64,000 nucleotides of DNA from Corylus avellana (Eukaryota; Streptophyta; Magnoliopsida; Fagales; Betulaceae). Of the stretch, positions 34,930 to 47,232 are shown one piece after another. Positions within the stretch are counted from its first letter, which is position 1; each line of letters starts with the position of its first letter. The stretch lies in NCBI RefSeq assembly GCF_901000735.1, contig NC_081545.1:16003745-16067744 (forward strand), written 5' to 3'. The translations under genes were made by a program, and so were the position numbers. The notes beneath the pieces were generated by a model that saw only the letters and a program-made list of their open reading frames with translations, made no database searches and was not told the DNA's origin.

Positions 34930-36340
34930 CTAGGGGGGGTTAAAACCTTCGACCCCTGCAATTTCTGAAACACTCTGCCCATCCTCAACGTGAGCAGCAA
35001 CATCTTCGTCATTCTTGTTTGAAAACTGAATGTCAGGTTTAGGTTTTTTGACAGGAAGGGAATTGGAATAAGGGTGAAATCTTTTCTTGCTGGAAGAGTT
35101 GTTGGTATGGCGAGGAGGTTTCAGATTAGGAGAAGGTTGATAAAGAAAAGTGGACAGGCCAGAGGAAGAATTTGGAAGAATCGTAGAAGTGGAATTAGTG
35201 GGGACAACAACACACGTGGAATGGAGAGAAGAAGTGTGAGGTAAAAAAGTTGAGATAGAACTAATACCTTCAGATTCCAACTTAGAGTTTGAGCTGTCCA
35301 TAGAGGAACTAGAAGGACCTAACCCCAAGGTAGAAGAGACAAAAGAAGGCCACGTGTTATGTGGAAAATGAAGGTCAAGAGAATTCAGTTTCTCAATGCT
35401 AGTGCGCAATAAAGAAGAGGTGGAGTGTTGAGGCTGAATTTTGACAAAGGAGGCCTTTTCCATTAATGCAGATGCAGAATTAATGGGGCTCAAAGTAGTA
35501 GGGTTGGTACCTAGAAAACTAGAAGCAAAGCTGGAGGAACACGGCTGAGTTGAGTTGAATAGGCGAGTGGACTCAGTGACCAACCTGTTTGAAGCTTGAA
35601 CAATGGCCAGAGCATCTGAAACCTGGTTCCTTGGTTGGAAAATCTGAACAACCCTACTAGTTTTAGGAGAACTAGCCTTCAACTTATCTCCATACCTCCC
35701 ATGGTCAGGAGGACGTGGTTCCACAGGACAAGCAAATGAAAGATGCCCAATTCTTCCACAGATGTAGCAGTAATCCGAAAGCCTCTCATACATATATTGC
35801 ACCCAAAGAGGAGCCTTAGGAGGCCTATTATAAGTGAACCCCGGATTAAGAGGATTCAAAAGATTAAGAAGAACCCGAAACCGAAGGAAACCTTTCCTAG
35901 CTGGTTTGGAATTGTCAACATTATCTAACTCCAACAACTCACCCAGACTTGGACCAATATTTTCTACATTATCAACTATCATAAGCTCCAACGGAAGATT
36001 ATGCACTTGCACCCAATAAGCAGCTTTGGTGAAATCCAAATCAGCTATAGCATCCTCTGCAGACCATCGCTTGAGAAAAAGAGGAGATCCCTTGATATTC
36101 CATGGAGAGTAATCCAAAACTCTATGAAGATCTTCCAAGCTTTCAAAAGTAAAAACCATCATATTGTCTTCTCTGTCTTCAGAAACTAGAGACTTCAAAA
36201 ATTTCCAGGCTTGTAAGATATTATTTTTGATAGTGATTTTTTAGAGTGGTTGGGATGAGAAAATTTTTCCAACAAGCATGAAAGAAGGAGAAATATCTGG
36301 GTTAACAGGGGGAAAAGTTAAGAGGGGAGGAGTATCAGAT
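34930..36340 (-). pseudogene. LINE ORF1: DUF4283 plus CCHC zinc knuckle
   Basis: RNA-binding ORF1 of plant L1 elements. The DUF4283-type region includes FESLEDLHRVLDYSPWNIKG. A CCHC knuckle follows as CYICGRIGHLSFAC, then a long Ser/Pro/Asn-rich linker and a C-terminal end in NPP. The open part runs 34930-36198. The same frame extends upstream through DUF4283-like sequence to about 36340 but contains a TAA near 36240, so the N-terminus is broken or starts later. Confidence 0.85.
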
Positions 36341-36354
36341 AGGGCTGTTAAGTG

Positions 36355-36545
36355 AGCGAAGCGTCTCGCGAGCAAGCTCGGCTCGTACTCGACTCGTGCT
36401 CGACTCGAATATTAAGTGAAGCACTTCGTGAACACAAATCCTAGCTCGAATATTAAACGAAACAAGCTCAGCTCGACTCGGCTAACTCGTGAGCAGCTCG
36501 TGAGCTCGGCTCGTATAAGGCTCGCCTCGCTTATTAAGCTCGGCT
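36355..36545. repeat. GCTCG-rich repeat block
   Basis: Imperfect reiteration of gctcggctcg, gactcg and gagctcg over about 190 bp, a composition unlike the AT-rich flanks. The adjacent tagggctgttaagtgagcg resembles a hAT-type terminus, but no partner end was found. Confidence 0.6.
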
Positions 36546-36704
36546 CGTATATTTTTTATTAAGTAATAAATAACAATATATAATCAATATTACTCATTTA
36601 CTCAATAATAACAAATATATTATATACCTTTGTTTTTTTTTTTTGTTATTTATATATATGTGTGTATATATATTATATATATAATATATGTATATATTAA
36701 TATA

Positions 36705-36753
<49 letters not shown>

Positions 36754-37136
36754 TAATCATTTTATCATATGATATAATTATATAGTACAAGTGTACAACC
36801 GCACAAGTTATTGTGTCATTTAATACAAATATTATAATTAGATAGTTTATACTTTGGAAATTGGAATCGTATATATCACATAATCATTAATCATTATATA
36901 ATCATATGGTATATCTGCATAAGTTATTGTGTTATTTAATCAATACATTATAATTATATACTTTATTCTTATAAAACATATATGATGTATCACATGATCT
37001 TAGATCTAAGATAATATTAATATTAATTGTGAGATAATATGATCATAAAATTTAAGTATGAGTGTACGACCATTAGATCATATGAATTTATTACTTAGAG
37101 TTTGAGTATTTCGGTTTTCTTGCTTCTGTTTTGTAA
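36546..37136. other. AT-rich stretch with TA/CA microsatellites
   Basis: A (CA)n run near 36711-36735 flanked by TA runs (about 36650-36690 and 36736-36755). No gene. Confidence 0.6.
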
Positions 37137-37417
37137 TTAGGCTTGGCCACTTGATCTGCCTGCTTGGATGTGAACTGAACTTTGATCCAGATCTTTTAGG
37201 TCGTGGATGTGAATTTTAGTCCAAACCTTCGAGTGGACTAAAATTAACTGAAAATTAGTCATAGGTTAGCGAAGGTTTTAGGTGATGTTGTATCTTATAG
37301 CTTCGGCTATAATTTGCATTTTTAGGGCTTTGTGCTCCTGCGATGTACGACTGTAAGAGCATTATACTCATGATTATTATCAATGAAATTGGAATGTATT
37401 TATTTCAAAAAAAAAAA
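37137..37417 (+). mobile_element. LINE 3' end fragment
   Basis: Ends in poly(A) at 37407-37417. Its last part, tgtaagagcattatactcat, matches the 3' end of the insertion at 2525-3181, and the upstream region shares a ggatgtgaa/tcca pattern. This marks it as a 5'-truncated copy of the same LINE 3' UTR family. Confidence 0.65.
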
Positions 37418-38874
37418 GATTAATAATTAAGTAACTAATATGTTTCTTATAATTTATACATTATAATCACAATTTACGGTAAATAAAAACTTAACAATTT
37501 GAATTTAAATCATATATCATGAATCGTGATAATAAGAAGTACTTAAGAACATATAATATAAGTTCTTATAAGTTATAACAATTAACATTGACCCATAACC
37601 ATTACCCATATAAATTAGATAATGATACAACCATATACCCATAAAAAGTATATAAATGTTTACATATAAAATATAATATATATTAATATTGACATTATAT
37701 AATTGACCCATGTTAAGCATTAATATTTTAACATATTAACTAAATAATACTATATGTAATATGATAATAGTGATTAGTGTGTGTAAGTGTGTGACATAAA
37801 GCGTTTTACATTGTGATTTAAAAAATAATTAATCTACAATAATAAGAAGAAAAAATACGCGATTAAAAAAACACAATTTTTAAAATTGTAATTATTGAAA
37901 TTAAAATAACAAACTTCCCTAAATAATACTACATAACACAATTAAACTTATATATATGTGCAGATTATTTTGTTTTTTTAGAGTGCTTTTCTGACGTGGT
38001 AAAAATACCACGGAATCCCCTCAAGCGAAGGCGCGCTTCAGGAATCCCCGCTCGCATACGTCCCATCTCTCAGCTTTGAATATTTGAATATTCATTATTT
38101 TTTTATATATCTTTTATGTCCCCCAGCTGGAAGACCACTGGTCCACTGCCCAAGGTATAGCTCTCAGCTTTTTCTTTTTCTCTTGTTTTCTCCGTTTTCT
38201 TTCTTTCTTCCGCCATAGCTGAAGCTTGATCAAGCTTCTTTTTTTTTTTTTCTCTTCTTCCGCAAGAGCAGACGTTTGGCTGCTTAATACATCAATCTCA
38301 GGAAATAAGCAACGAAAAGGAAGAGAAAAACAAAACCTAGAAGAGAGAAACCAGAGGTTCAAAGAAACTCTACTAAGAGAGCGGATAAAGACCGACCCGG
38401 CTGGTCCCCTTTTATTTGTTCAACGCCTTCTACTTTTACTTTTTTTTTTTTTTTTTTTTTCTACCTATGCACACTGGTGGGCTGGTCCCTTTCTTTCTTT
38501 GTTTTCAAAGCCTTTTATTATTATGTTTTTTCTATTTTGTCTTGAAGAGTTGAAGGTTGTCTCATCTCCAAACACTCGAGGCTGCACGACACAAAAGACA
38601 AAACTCACGGTTTTGAACTATTCATCTTCTACCTTTCATTCTTCTGGAACATGCAAGTTTATAAAAATTTTCAAATTTCAACTTAATAATCGGCGTCCAT
38701 GGTGCTAAAGCATGAGGATGAAGGGCATAATAATGGCACAAAACTTTTTTTACAATGGTACACGGGGATTTTTAGGAGTGGAGGGTGGGCATCGACCCCT
38801 TGGATCCGCCCTTGCACGTATGATAACCTTTTAGCACTGGAAACCTAACTACTGGTATGGTATAGTGACCTAAA
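37418..38874. other. Noncoding stretch
   Basis: AT-rich to about 37970, then more balanced to 38720 with poly(T) tracts. An open frame at 38226-38708 is low in complexity and crosses poly(T). No gene is supported. Confidence 0.45.
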
Positions 38875-39230
38875 TAATTAACAAGGCTAAGATAGCTTGG
38901 TTAAAGGCCCTACAAAAATGTTGGAATTTTGCGACTTCCCAAAGGTGACGTTTTTTGGCCAATAAAGGTTACTAATGGGGTAGTGACCTTCTAGTAGTGA
39001 TGTGTGAAAAAAGGACTTCAATCTGGTAGACTAGAAATTAGAATAGTGACGTGCGAGCGAAAATTAGCATGTCACCTTACTAAAGGTGACATGCATCTTT
39101 TTGCACGTCACCCGAAAGGTGACGTGCGTTTCTTCACACGTCACTAATTGGTGACGTGCAAAAACGTTGATGCGTCACCAAGTTGTGACGTGTCACGTTG
39201 ACAAAACGTCACTAAATAAGGTATTTTTTT
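38875..39230. mobile_element. CACTA/MITE-type subterminal hairpins (ggtgacgtg family)
   Basis: Serial hairpins gcatgtcacc/ggtgacatgc, gcacgtcacc/ggtgacgtgc and cacgtcac/gtgacgtg between about 39060 and 39200. At 38990-39000 the sequence ttctagtagtg reads as a right-hand CACTA terminus (CACTACTAGAA on the other strand). The motif family is the same as at 9146-9317. Element limits are uncertain, and two elements may be nested. Confidence 0.5.
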
Positions 39231-40700
39231 TAAAAAAAAAACTCCCTCCCTCTATATATTTTTCTTTTATTTAGGGATTTTTTACCCGAATTTTGAATTA
39301 GCACTACCTGATATATGAATTACATCTATCCATTATCATATACATCTCAACTTCAATATATATATATATATATATATATCCAATACCACAACATATATCA
39401 ACTGCAACTTCAAATATATCCATTAAATCAAATAACATGCTTAAAGAAAAAAAAAAAATTGAAAATCACATAATCACATGGTATTTCACCGGCCATCTAA
39501 TGTCCTTAACAGAAAAATACAACTGCAATACCAAAGAAATTCAACAATAATCTACATAAAAGCACTAATCCTACAAGGATCCATCAATGCATAAAAGCTG
39601 AATATACAAGACCAGCAAATGCACTTCTGCAATATGTGCAATACACCTGACTTCTCCGCAACTTCACTCAATCGTCAACTGCAAATGATAAAACCATATA
39701 CATGTAAATAAATGCAAAGTACAAAAAAGTCTACTTCCACCCAAATGCACCTTGTAAGTTATATAATCATTATTTTAAGAAATCACATTAATGTAATAAG
39801 TTAGGAATAGAAAGTTTATGCAACAATTTCCATCAGGTATGAGTAGCTGCCAAAGTTGCCTTACAAAGTCTAAATATCTAGGCCTCACATCCTTCTCTTC
39901 TCATCATTTTTAACTTAGAGATATTGCCTAAGCTCCAGCTACAAAAATATGCTAGAAGTATCCATTCTACGCAATGTTTTCACAATCAAAAATTAAAAAA
40001 ACTTCACAATTCCTAGACATTTAATTGATGTACATACATGCATAATGAGCATTCAGTATTGGATGTGATCAAAATCAGAATAAAAACAATGTCGTCTAAT
40101 CTCAACAGTAGATGGCGATTCGTTGGAAAACATGAATATGAAAAATCACCATGTCAAAATGGTCATTTGGGTCCAAAAAGTAGAAAACAACCAATAAAAC
40201 CCTAGAAATACAAGACAACCCAAAAGATCCACAAGTAATTATACAAAAACCAAACATTAGGAAATGTTTCATGTGCTTTTCGTAGTGCACTTTTTCATTG
40301 GATTCATGAGTACATAAATATAATGGTGCACATAGAGGTGATCCATATATACATACGTATGAGGTGAACCACAGGAGATCTATGCTGATCCATGGGATAG
40401 TAGTGAAGCACGTTGTCCAGGTTCACCTGCCGCATGAGCTACATCTTTGTCCTCATTCCCTACACGTACATATTACATTGTAACTGTGTTATATATATAT
40501 ATATATATATATATATGATCAAAGAACTCTGGGTAAACACGACCGTTAGGGGGGTGTTTAGACAAGATAAAACTCTGATGGTAATAGGGTCTTCATCCGT
40601 TTCTAGATCTAAGGACTGCCTAAACTTAATATCCAACCTATTAACATCAATTTCAAATTTGGATGCAAAAGGTATTTGAATATTAACATACATATATATA

Positions 40701-40742
<42 letters not shown>

Positions 40743-41039
40743 CGTATAAAGAAATGTACAATGTGTGATTATCAAACATTTTGTAACCGTTACATCGATC
40801 GACCTGAAAGTTGTTCGTGTTATTATAAACCCAAAAAATAAAAACCAATAGATAGCATTACTTGGTCGACTCGCCACTAATGATCTCACCCTCACACGGA
40901 CAGGGGACTCGCTGTCTTTGGGAGGAGACCTTCTAGAACCCTAATGGTGCATATATAAGAGAACACACAAAATTGTTCACTAATGAAATTGCACATTGAG
41001 CAACCTATTATATGTTTGTTGTGAATTTTAAATGTACTC
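39231..41039. other. Noncoding stretch with TA microsatellites
   Basis: No gene found. TA runs lie at about 39360-39380, 40491-40516 and 40699-40741. Confidence 0.5.
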
Positions 41040-41120
41040 GTAAGTACATGAACTGTGCCGAAGTATAGTTTAGCAAGTGTGAGGCCGAACCCACATGGAG
41101 CTGTATAATTGTAAGAAAAC
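41040..41120 (+). other. Retroelement signature aagtatagtttagcaagtg
   Basis: The phrase aagtatagtttagcaagtgt followed by gaggccgaacccaca resembles agtatagtgcagcaagtacg / agatcgatcccac at about 62818-62851. It looks like a conserved retrotransposon terminal or leader segment; the family was not identified. Confidence 0.4.
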
Positions 41121-41303
41121 TAACCAAATCTAAACTAAATAATTTTTAATATAGTTCAATAAAAATATGGTTGTTCGGAAATAAAAATAAATCAAACATG
41201 CAATTAATCAAAACAAAATAAATAAGAATCCACCTCATTAATTCATAACAACATATATTTTAGATCATTGATTTTAACTGAACTCTACAAGATAATCTAG
41301 AAA

Positions 41304-41425
41304 CACTACAAGAATTTAGGTCTTTAGGGGCGATTTTGAGTCGACCCTAAAAGTCCTAAAGTGGACGCTGTTGACAACAGCGTCGACTTTTGGACCCTAA
41401 AGGTGTCGACGCTAATAGTCCGACC
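41304..41425 (+). mobile_element. CACTA left end, same family as 17827
   Basis: Starts CACTACAAGAATTTAGG, preceded by aaa as a possible target duplication. It carries the same subterminal motifs as the 17827 element (aggggcga, gtcgacccta, agtggacgct). It is cut by the gap at 41426. Confidence 0.75.
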
Positions 41426-41525
41426 NNNNNNNNNNNNNNNNNNNNNNNNNNNNNNNNNNNNNNNNNNNNNNNNNNNNNNNNNNNNNNNNNNNNNNNNNNN
41501 NNNNNNNNNNNNNNNNNNNNNNNNN
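41426..41525. other. Assembly gap (100 N)
   Basis: Placeholder gap that separates the CACTA end from the truncated 5' side of LINE copy 2. Confidence 0.98.
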
Positions 41526-41837
41526 CCTCACACTTCTTCTCTCCATTCCACGTGTGTTGTTGTCCCCACTAATTCCACTTCTACGATTCTTCCAAATTCT
41601 TCCTCTGGCCTGTCCACTTTTCTTTATCAACCTTCTCCTAATCTGAAACCTCCTCGCCATACCAACAACTCTTCCAGCAAGAAAAGATTTCACCCTTATT
41701 CCAATTCCCTTCCTGTCAAAAAACCTAAACCTGACATTCAGTTTTCAAACAAGAATGACGAAGATGTTGCTGCTCACGTTGAGGATGGGCAGAGTGTTTC
41801 AGAAATTGCAGGGGTCGAAGGTTTTAACCCCCCCTAG
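41526..41837 (+). pseudogene. LINE ORF1, C-terminal part
   Basis: Only the Ser/Pro-rich linker and C-terminus of ORF1 remain, ending in NPP before TAG at 41835-41837. The DUF4283 domain and zinc knuckle are missing because the gap precedes it. Confidence 0.85.
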
Positions 41838-41841
41838 CTCA

Positions 41842-44800
41842 ATGAAAATTCTTGCATGGAATTGTAGGGGTTTGGCTCGGGGCCCTACAATTCGAGCTCT
41901 CCGTGCCTTGCTAAGAAATCATCGTCCTGATATTCTGTTTTTGTCTGAGACTAAAGTTTCGTCTTCACGTTTTCAACCTTGTCTGTTTGGTTTGGGTTTT
42001 TCAGCTTGGTTAGAGGTTCCTCCTTCAGGTTTTCAAGGTGGTCTCTACTTGGCTTGGAAGCATGGTGTGGATATTGAGCCTGTCCGTCTTGATAAGCATT
42101 GTATTTCTTGTTTGGTGTATTCAGAACCTGTTCGTTGTCCGTGGCCTTTTTCTGGTGTCTATGCTCCACATACTAGCCAAAGACGTAATGCTTTTTGGTC
42201 TGGTTTGTCTAAGTTGGGTAATTCTTTTGGTGGAGCTTGGTTGTTATTAGGAGATTTCAACTCCATTTTGTCTTCTTCTGAGAAGAGTGGTGGCCGTGAT
42301 TTTGGTTCTTCTTCTCATGGCAATTTTGTTGATTTTGTGCATTCGAATGCTCTGGTGGATCTTGGTTTTGTGGGTAACAGATTTACTTGGAGCAATTGTA
42401 GGGTTGGTAGGGAAAATATTAGAGAGAGGCTTGACAGGGGCTTGGCTAATCAAAATTGGGTTCATTCTTTTCCTAATTCTCTGGTTAACCATTTTCCTGC
42501 AACTCAGTCAGATCATTGTCCCATTTTGATCTCCACGGATGGTTCCTATAGGAATCTTCCTAAGCCTTTCCGTTTTGAAGCTTTCTGGATAAGGGATCAG
42601 TCCAGTCATTCAGTTGTTGCGCAGGCCTGGTTGGCTGAGGTTGAGGGTTCTCCGGCTTTTTCTTTGAGCAGGAAATGGAAGAGTACGAAGAGTGCCTTGA
42701 AGTTTTGGAACCAACATCATTTCGGCCATATTCAGTATAAGATTAAAGCACTGATGTCTGATATCAGTGTGATTCAATCTAGTTCCCATTCTCCTGGTAA
42801 TGCGGCAAGGGAAACTATTTTGCAGAATGAGCTGCAGGAGCAACTGTTGAGGGAAGAAGTTCTTTGGAAGCAGAAGTCTAGAGAGTTGTGGCTTACCTGT
42901 ACCGATCTCAACACTAAATTTTTTCATGCTTCTACTGTCTGTAGGCGCAGGTATAACTCTATCTCTTCCTTAAAGACTGCTGAAGGTACTATTTTGGGTG
43001 GTAGGGAAAATATTGGCAATTATCTGGTGCAGCATTTTAGTTCCTTGTTTACTTCTAATCATCCGGTTTTTGATGATAGATTTACTAGTTTGGTTGATAA
43101 GGTTGTGACTGAGGAGGAGAATGTTTCCCTTTGTTTAATTCCTAATGAGAATGAAATTTTCTTGGCTATTTCTGATTTGGGTTTGAATAAAGCCCCTGGT
43201 CCTGATGGTATGACTGGGTTGTTTTATAAGTCTTATTGGCCTATAGTGAAAGTGAGTGTTGTGGATTCGGTTCAATCTTTTTTCAGGGGTAGTTTTATTC
43301 TTAAGGTGTTTAACCACACTAATATAGCCCTTATTCCCAAGATTGACAATCCTTATTTGGTGCATCATTTTAGGCCCATTAGTCTTACTAATTTCAATTA
43401 CAAGATTATTTCTAAAATTCTCTCAAACAGATTTAAACCTTTATTGAGCAAGATCATTTCTCCTTATCAGTCTGCTTTTCTTAAAGGGAGGTCTATTCAT
43501 GATAATACCATTCTTGCTCATGAGGTTTTTCATTCTATGAAGCAAAAAAAGGGGAATGGTGGTCTAATGGCTTTAAAGTTAGATATGGAGAAAGCCTTTG
43601 ATTCTATGGAATGAGAATTTTTGCTTAAAATCCTAGAGCTGTTGGGTTTTAATTCTACTTGGATTCAATGGATTAGACAATGTATTACTACTTCCTCGTT
43701 CTTTATTCTTCTTGATGGTGCTCCTTTTGGAAAGTTCACTCCTTCTAGGGGTTTAAGGCAAGGAGATCCTCTTTCCCCTTTTTTGTTTATTTTGGGAGCT
43801 AAGATCTTTTCCAGATTAATTGAAAGAGAAGAAAGCTTGGGTCTTCTTCATGGCATCAAAATGGCTAGGAGGTGTCCTACTATTTCTCACCTTTTGTTTG
43901 CTGATGATGTCATTATTTTTTCCAAGGCTAATGAAAGTGAAGCTATGGTGATTTTAAAGTGTCTTAATACTTATTCCTCTTGGTCAGGACAACATATTAA
44001 CATATCCAAATCTGCTATGTTCTTTAGTAGGAATTGTAGTTCTAATGCTAAAAATGCTGTCAAAGGGATTCTTCATTTGGCTTTGATCCCCTCTCGAGCT
44101 AAATATCTAGGTATTCCTCTTTTTATGCATAGGAGGAAGAAAGACTCTTTTATTGAACTTAAAGACAGAGTTCTTGCTAAAATTTCTGGTTGGAAAGCTA
44201 GGTTGCTCTCTCAGGCTGCGAGAACCACTTTGGTGAAGTCTGTGGCCAATGCTATTCCTACTTATCTAATGTCTTTGTTTCTTCTACCTAAGTCCTTTTG
44301 TACTTCTATCAATTCCAGCATTCGGAAGTTTTGGTGGGGTTATCCGCAGGAAAAGAAGCATTGTCTTTCCCTTTTGGCTTGGGATAATATTTGTAAACCT
44401 AAGTCTTTGGGTGGCTTAGGTATCCGGTCTATGGAAGCCATTAACAACTCTCTTCTTGCTAGGCTTGGCTGGAAGTTGACATCCAATCAACCTCTTATTT
44501 GGGTGGATTCTCTTAGAGGTAAGTATCTCAAGCATGGTGTTTCCTTTTTGAATGCCCCCTCTAATGCTCTTTCTTCTTGGCTTTGGAAAGGGCTTCTTAA
44601 GAATAGAAAGGTAGTGGAGCAGGGAGCCTGCATTTCTATTTCTAGTGGTCAGAATATTGATATTTGGAATAACCCATGGATCCCCTTGATGCCTAATTTT
44701 AAGCCTATTTCGAATGAGAATTTGGTGGGGCTTCCTTCCTATCAGTTGAGGATCTTATTTGCCCTATTGGTCGTGGTTGGAACTCCTTATTGCTGCAAGA

Positions 44801-45947
44801 TCTTTTTGATCCTATCACGGTTCAGCATATTCTTAGCATCCACTTGCCTCTTTCTCCTCAATTTGATAAGTGGTGTTGGGTTCCCTCTCCTTCAGGGATG
44901 TTTTCGGTGAAGTCAGCCCATGAGCTCTCTATTTCTTTGGGGGGCAGGGTTTCTCCCTTATCAACTGATGCTTGGTCTTCCCTTTGGGGATTAAAATTGC
45001 AGGCTAGGTTGAAGCATTTGTTATGGAAGGTTGCTTGGGATATTCTTCCTTCTAGGGCAAAGATTGGTAGGTTTGTTGCTAGTGAGGATCCGGCAGCTTG
45101 GCTTTGTCCATTCTGTAAAGGACCCCCGGAGACTCTTTCACATATTTTTTTGGAATGTGATTTGGTGAGATTTTTGTGGAGGTCCTCTCCTTGGCATATT
45201 TCCATTTCTGATTTCTCCTATATGTCTACTTCAGAATGGATTCTTGCTATACTCTCCCCTATGGCTATTTTTGGCATTACCAAGGTTGAAGTTAGGAAGT
45301 TTCAACTTTTTGCTGCACTTATTTTGGATATTGTTTGGAGATGTAGGAACCTTCTTATCTATGAAGGGGTGCAGCCTATCCCCAGTAAAGTTTTCTTTGA
45401 AGTCTCTAGCTCTTTTAATAAGCATCTTTCAGCTTGGTCAGAGATGGCTCTTCCCTCTTTGTGGATCCCTCCTGCTGCTGGTTGGATAAAAGGCAACTTT
45501 GATGTTGCTGTGAAGGGATCTTTTGCAGTTGCTGCTGCTGTGCTTAGTGATGAAAAGGGTGCTATTGTAGGTGCTGCCACGCAAAGGTTAAATTGTCCAG
45601 ATGCCCTTCGAGGAGAGGCCCTTGCAGCCTTGCTGACCACTCGATTGGCAGCCTCTTTTGGTTGTAATTTTCTTTCTTTGGAAGGAGATGCTCTTCTAGT
45701 GGTGTTAGCTATTAATAACCCTTCCCTTTTCTCTTCTTGGAATTTTGCTAATTGTATTTCTGATATTAGTGTAGTTTTAGCTCATTTTCAAAGTTGGAAT
45801 GCTTTGAAGGTTTCACATAGTGCCAACTTTCGGGCACATGCTCTAGCTAAATGGGCCGCTTCCCATCTTGTTTTTGGAAGCATTCCCACAGGATCGCCTA
45901 TTCTCTCTTCCATCCGGATCAGAAATGGGAAAGATCCTCCCATGTAG
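41842..45947 (+). pseudogene. LINE ORF2: endonuclease, RT, zinc knuckle, RNase H
   Basis: Starts at ATG 41842, four bases after ORF1. Endonuclease and RT are as in copy 1, including the FADD box. TGA at 43612-43614 interrupts at the same codon as in copy 1. A frameshift near 44745-44750 moves the frame, after which the zf-RVT segment (LCPFCKGPPETLSHIFLEC) and a plant RNase H-like domain follow. The RNase H retains its acidic residues in GNFDVAV, GEALAAL and EGDALLV, and the frame ends at TAG 45945-45947. The complete domain order is that of plant L1 ORF2. Two lesions make the protein non-functional. Confidence 0.9.
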
Positions 45948-45984
45948 TCCTTTTCCTTCATTCAATTAAAAAAAAAAAAAAAAA

Positions 45985-46556
45985 AGGGGACCAGCAGTAC
46001 AAATGGTGCAATGAACTGGCCTGAGACAAATAGAAAATATATATATATAAGAAAAAGGCTTTTTTTTTTTTTTAAAAAAAAAAAAAAGAAAAAAAAAAAG
46101 AAAAGAAAAAGACCAACCGTGCAAGTCTGCAACTGTACAAGACACAATATAACTGTTTTTATATTTAATTATTTATGAATTTATATAGTTTTTGTTTCAT
46201 ATTTTAATTGTAAATTTGTATAAATATATAATTGTAGTTATTTGAGATTATGGAGAAAAACAACGATTTTATTGAACTCCAATCAAGTTCTAAATGACTT
46301 CATATTGAAGTAAATTTAGTAAATTTGTCCAGAGATCTTTGCTTAAGAAAAGAAAAAAATGTGCAATTATCGTCCTAGTGATAGAGACCAAATTTAAAGA
46401 GCATATCTATAAATATGAGCTTCTCATTTTTTATATTTAATTTTTTTAAAATATTTTTAATTAATTTTATTTTGTTTATTCATCAAAAAATGCCCCTTGT
46501 GGGGGAAAATCCTAGATCCGCCACAGCATATACATATAGGTGGATGAAATCCCCAG
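45985..46556. other. A-rich and AT-rich spacer
   Basis: Poly(A)/poly(T) tracts near 46055-46105, then AT-rich sequence. No gene. Confidence 0.5.
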
Positions 46557-47232
46557 TGTGGTGGTTGGAGTTCCAAGTACTGCTAGTAAAGTGAGAACTT
46601 GGGGTTGGAGTCCCGATCCCCTATTACCCCTAGCACGGGTTAGAGTCCCTTATCTATCGAGAGATTGGAGTCATTTAGAGTGATGCCTTGCAAGAATAAT
46701 ATACAAATTATGTAACTGTCATTAATAATACTACAGTAAATCAATAAGCCTTATACCATTGAAGTTGTGTGACTCACTTGTTTGCCTAAATAAATATAAT
46801 ATTGACCATCGTTGACTTGGTGCAGAACCCTGCCTACTTTGTGATGTAAATCAGGAGGAAACAACTATAATATCTCTAACAGTTTGCCTCCTAATGTGAT
46901 GTTATTTCGAACACAAAATAAAAGAAAATAAGTGAGAAGCAATACCTCGAACAACACGTCTCCAGCAATTGCACAAGCCACAAGAGAACAAAAGAAATAA
47001 AAGAAGATTAATGAGCCATGCGTGGGACCAGCCAATCAAGAAAGAAAGAAAAATAACAAAAGAAGCACAAAAGACAATTTGTGTCTTTTGAATTAAACGT
47101 GGTTTCAAAGCGCGGCAATACATTAAACTTAAGAAAGTCTATTCTTTGAAAATAGAACAACAAGATGCACCGCTAACGGGGGAAAAGCCAGACAGAGCCG
47201 CAGAGCACCAGAACGTAGTTCTGAATTTGTTT
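46557..47232 (+). repeat. Dispersed repeat, copy 3 of 3
   Basis: Collinear with 16593-17355 in the same orientation over nearly 700 bp, ending at a cgtagttctgaattt block. No coding sequence. Confidence 0.8.

Larger units (their letters stand above)
32092..36345 (-). mobile_element. L1-type LINE, copy 1 (3' end lost in gap)
   Basis: A minus-strand non-LTR retrotransposon with ORF1 then ORF2. It is cut at 32092 by the gap, in ORF2 just after the RT domain. Its part 32092-35240 is almost identical to 41526-44672 of LINE copy 2. The 5' limit is near 36345, where a GCTCG-rich repeat begins. Confidence 0.9.
41526..45984 (+). mobile_element. L1-type LINE, copy 2 (5' end lost in gap)
   Basis: Plus-strand LINE starting inside ORF1 at the gap and ending with a poly(A) tail at about 45967-45984. 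The 3.15 kb shared with copy 1 differs at only a handful of positions by eye. Those noticed change ORF2 D to N, G to S, E to V and A to T, plus one silent change. Confidence 0.92.

Noticed and set aside
36340..36545. hAT transposon next to LINE copy 1
   Set aside because: Only one hAT-like terminus (tagggctgttaag) was found; no partner end or 8-bp duplication.
38226..38708. 160-residue open frame
   Set aside because: Runs through long poly(T) tracts, has no recognisable motif and no promoter or splice context.
17827..41425. One large CACTA element from 17827 to the 41304 terminus
   Set aside because: Both ends are left-hand termini in the same orientation, so they cannot be the two ends of one element.
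32092..45984. A single giant foldback transposon made of two LINE arms
   Set aside because: LINEs move by target-primed reverse transcription; truncation at both gaps is better explained by two copies or by misassembly.
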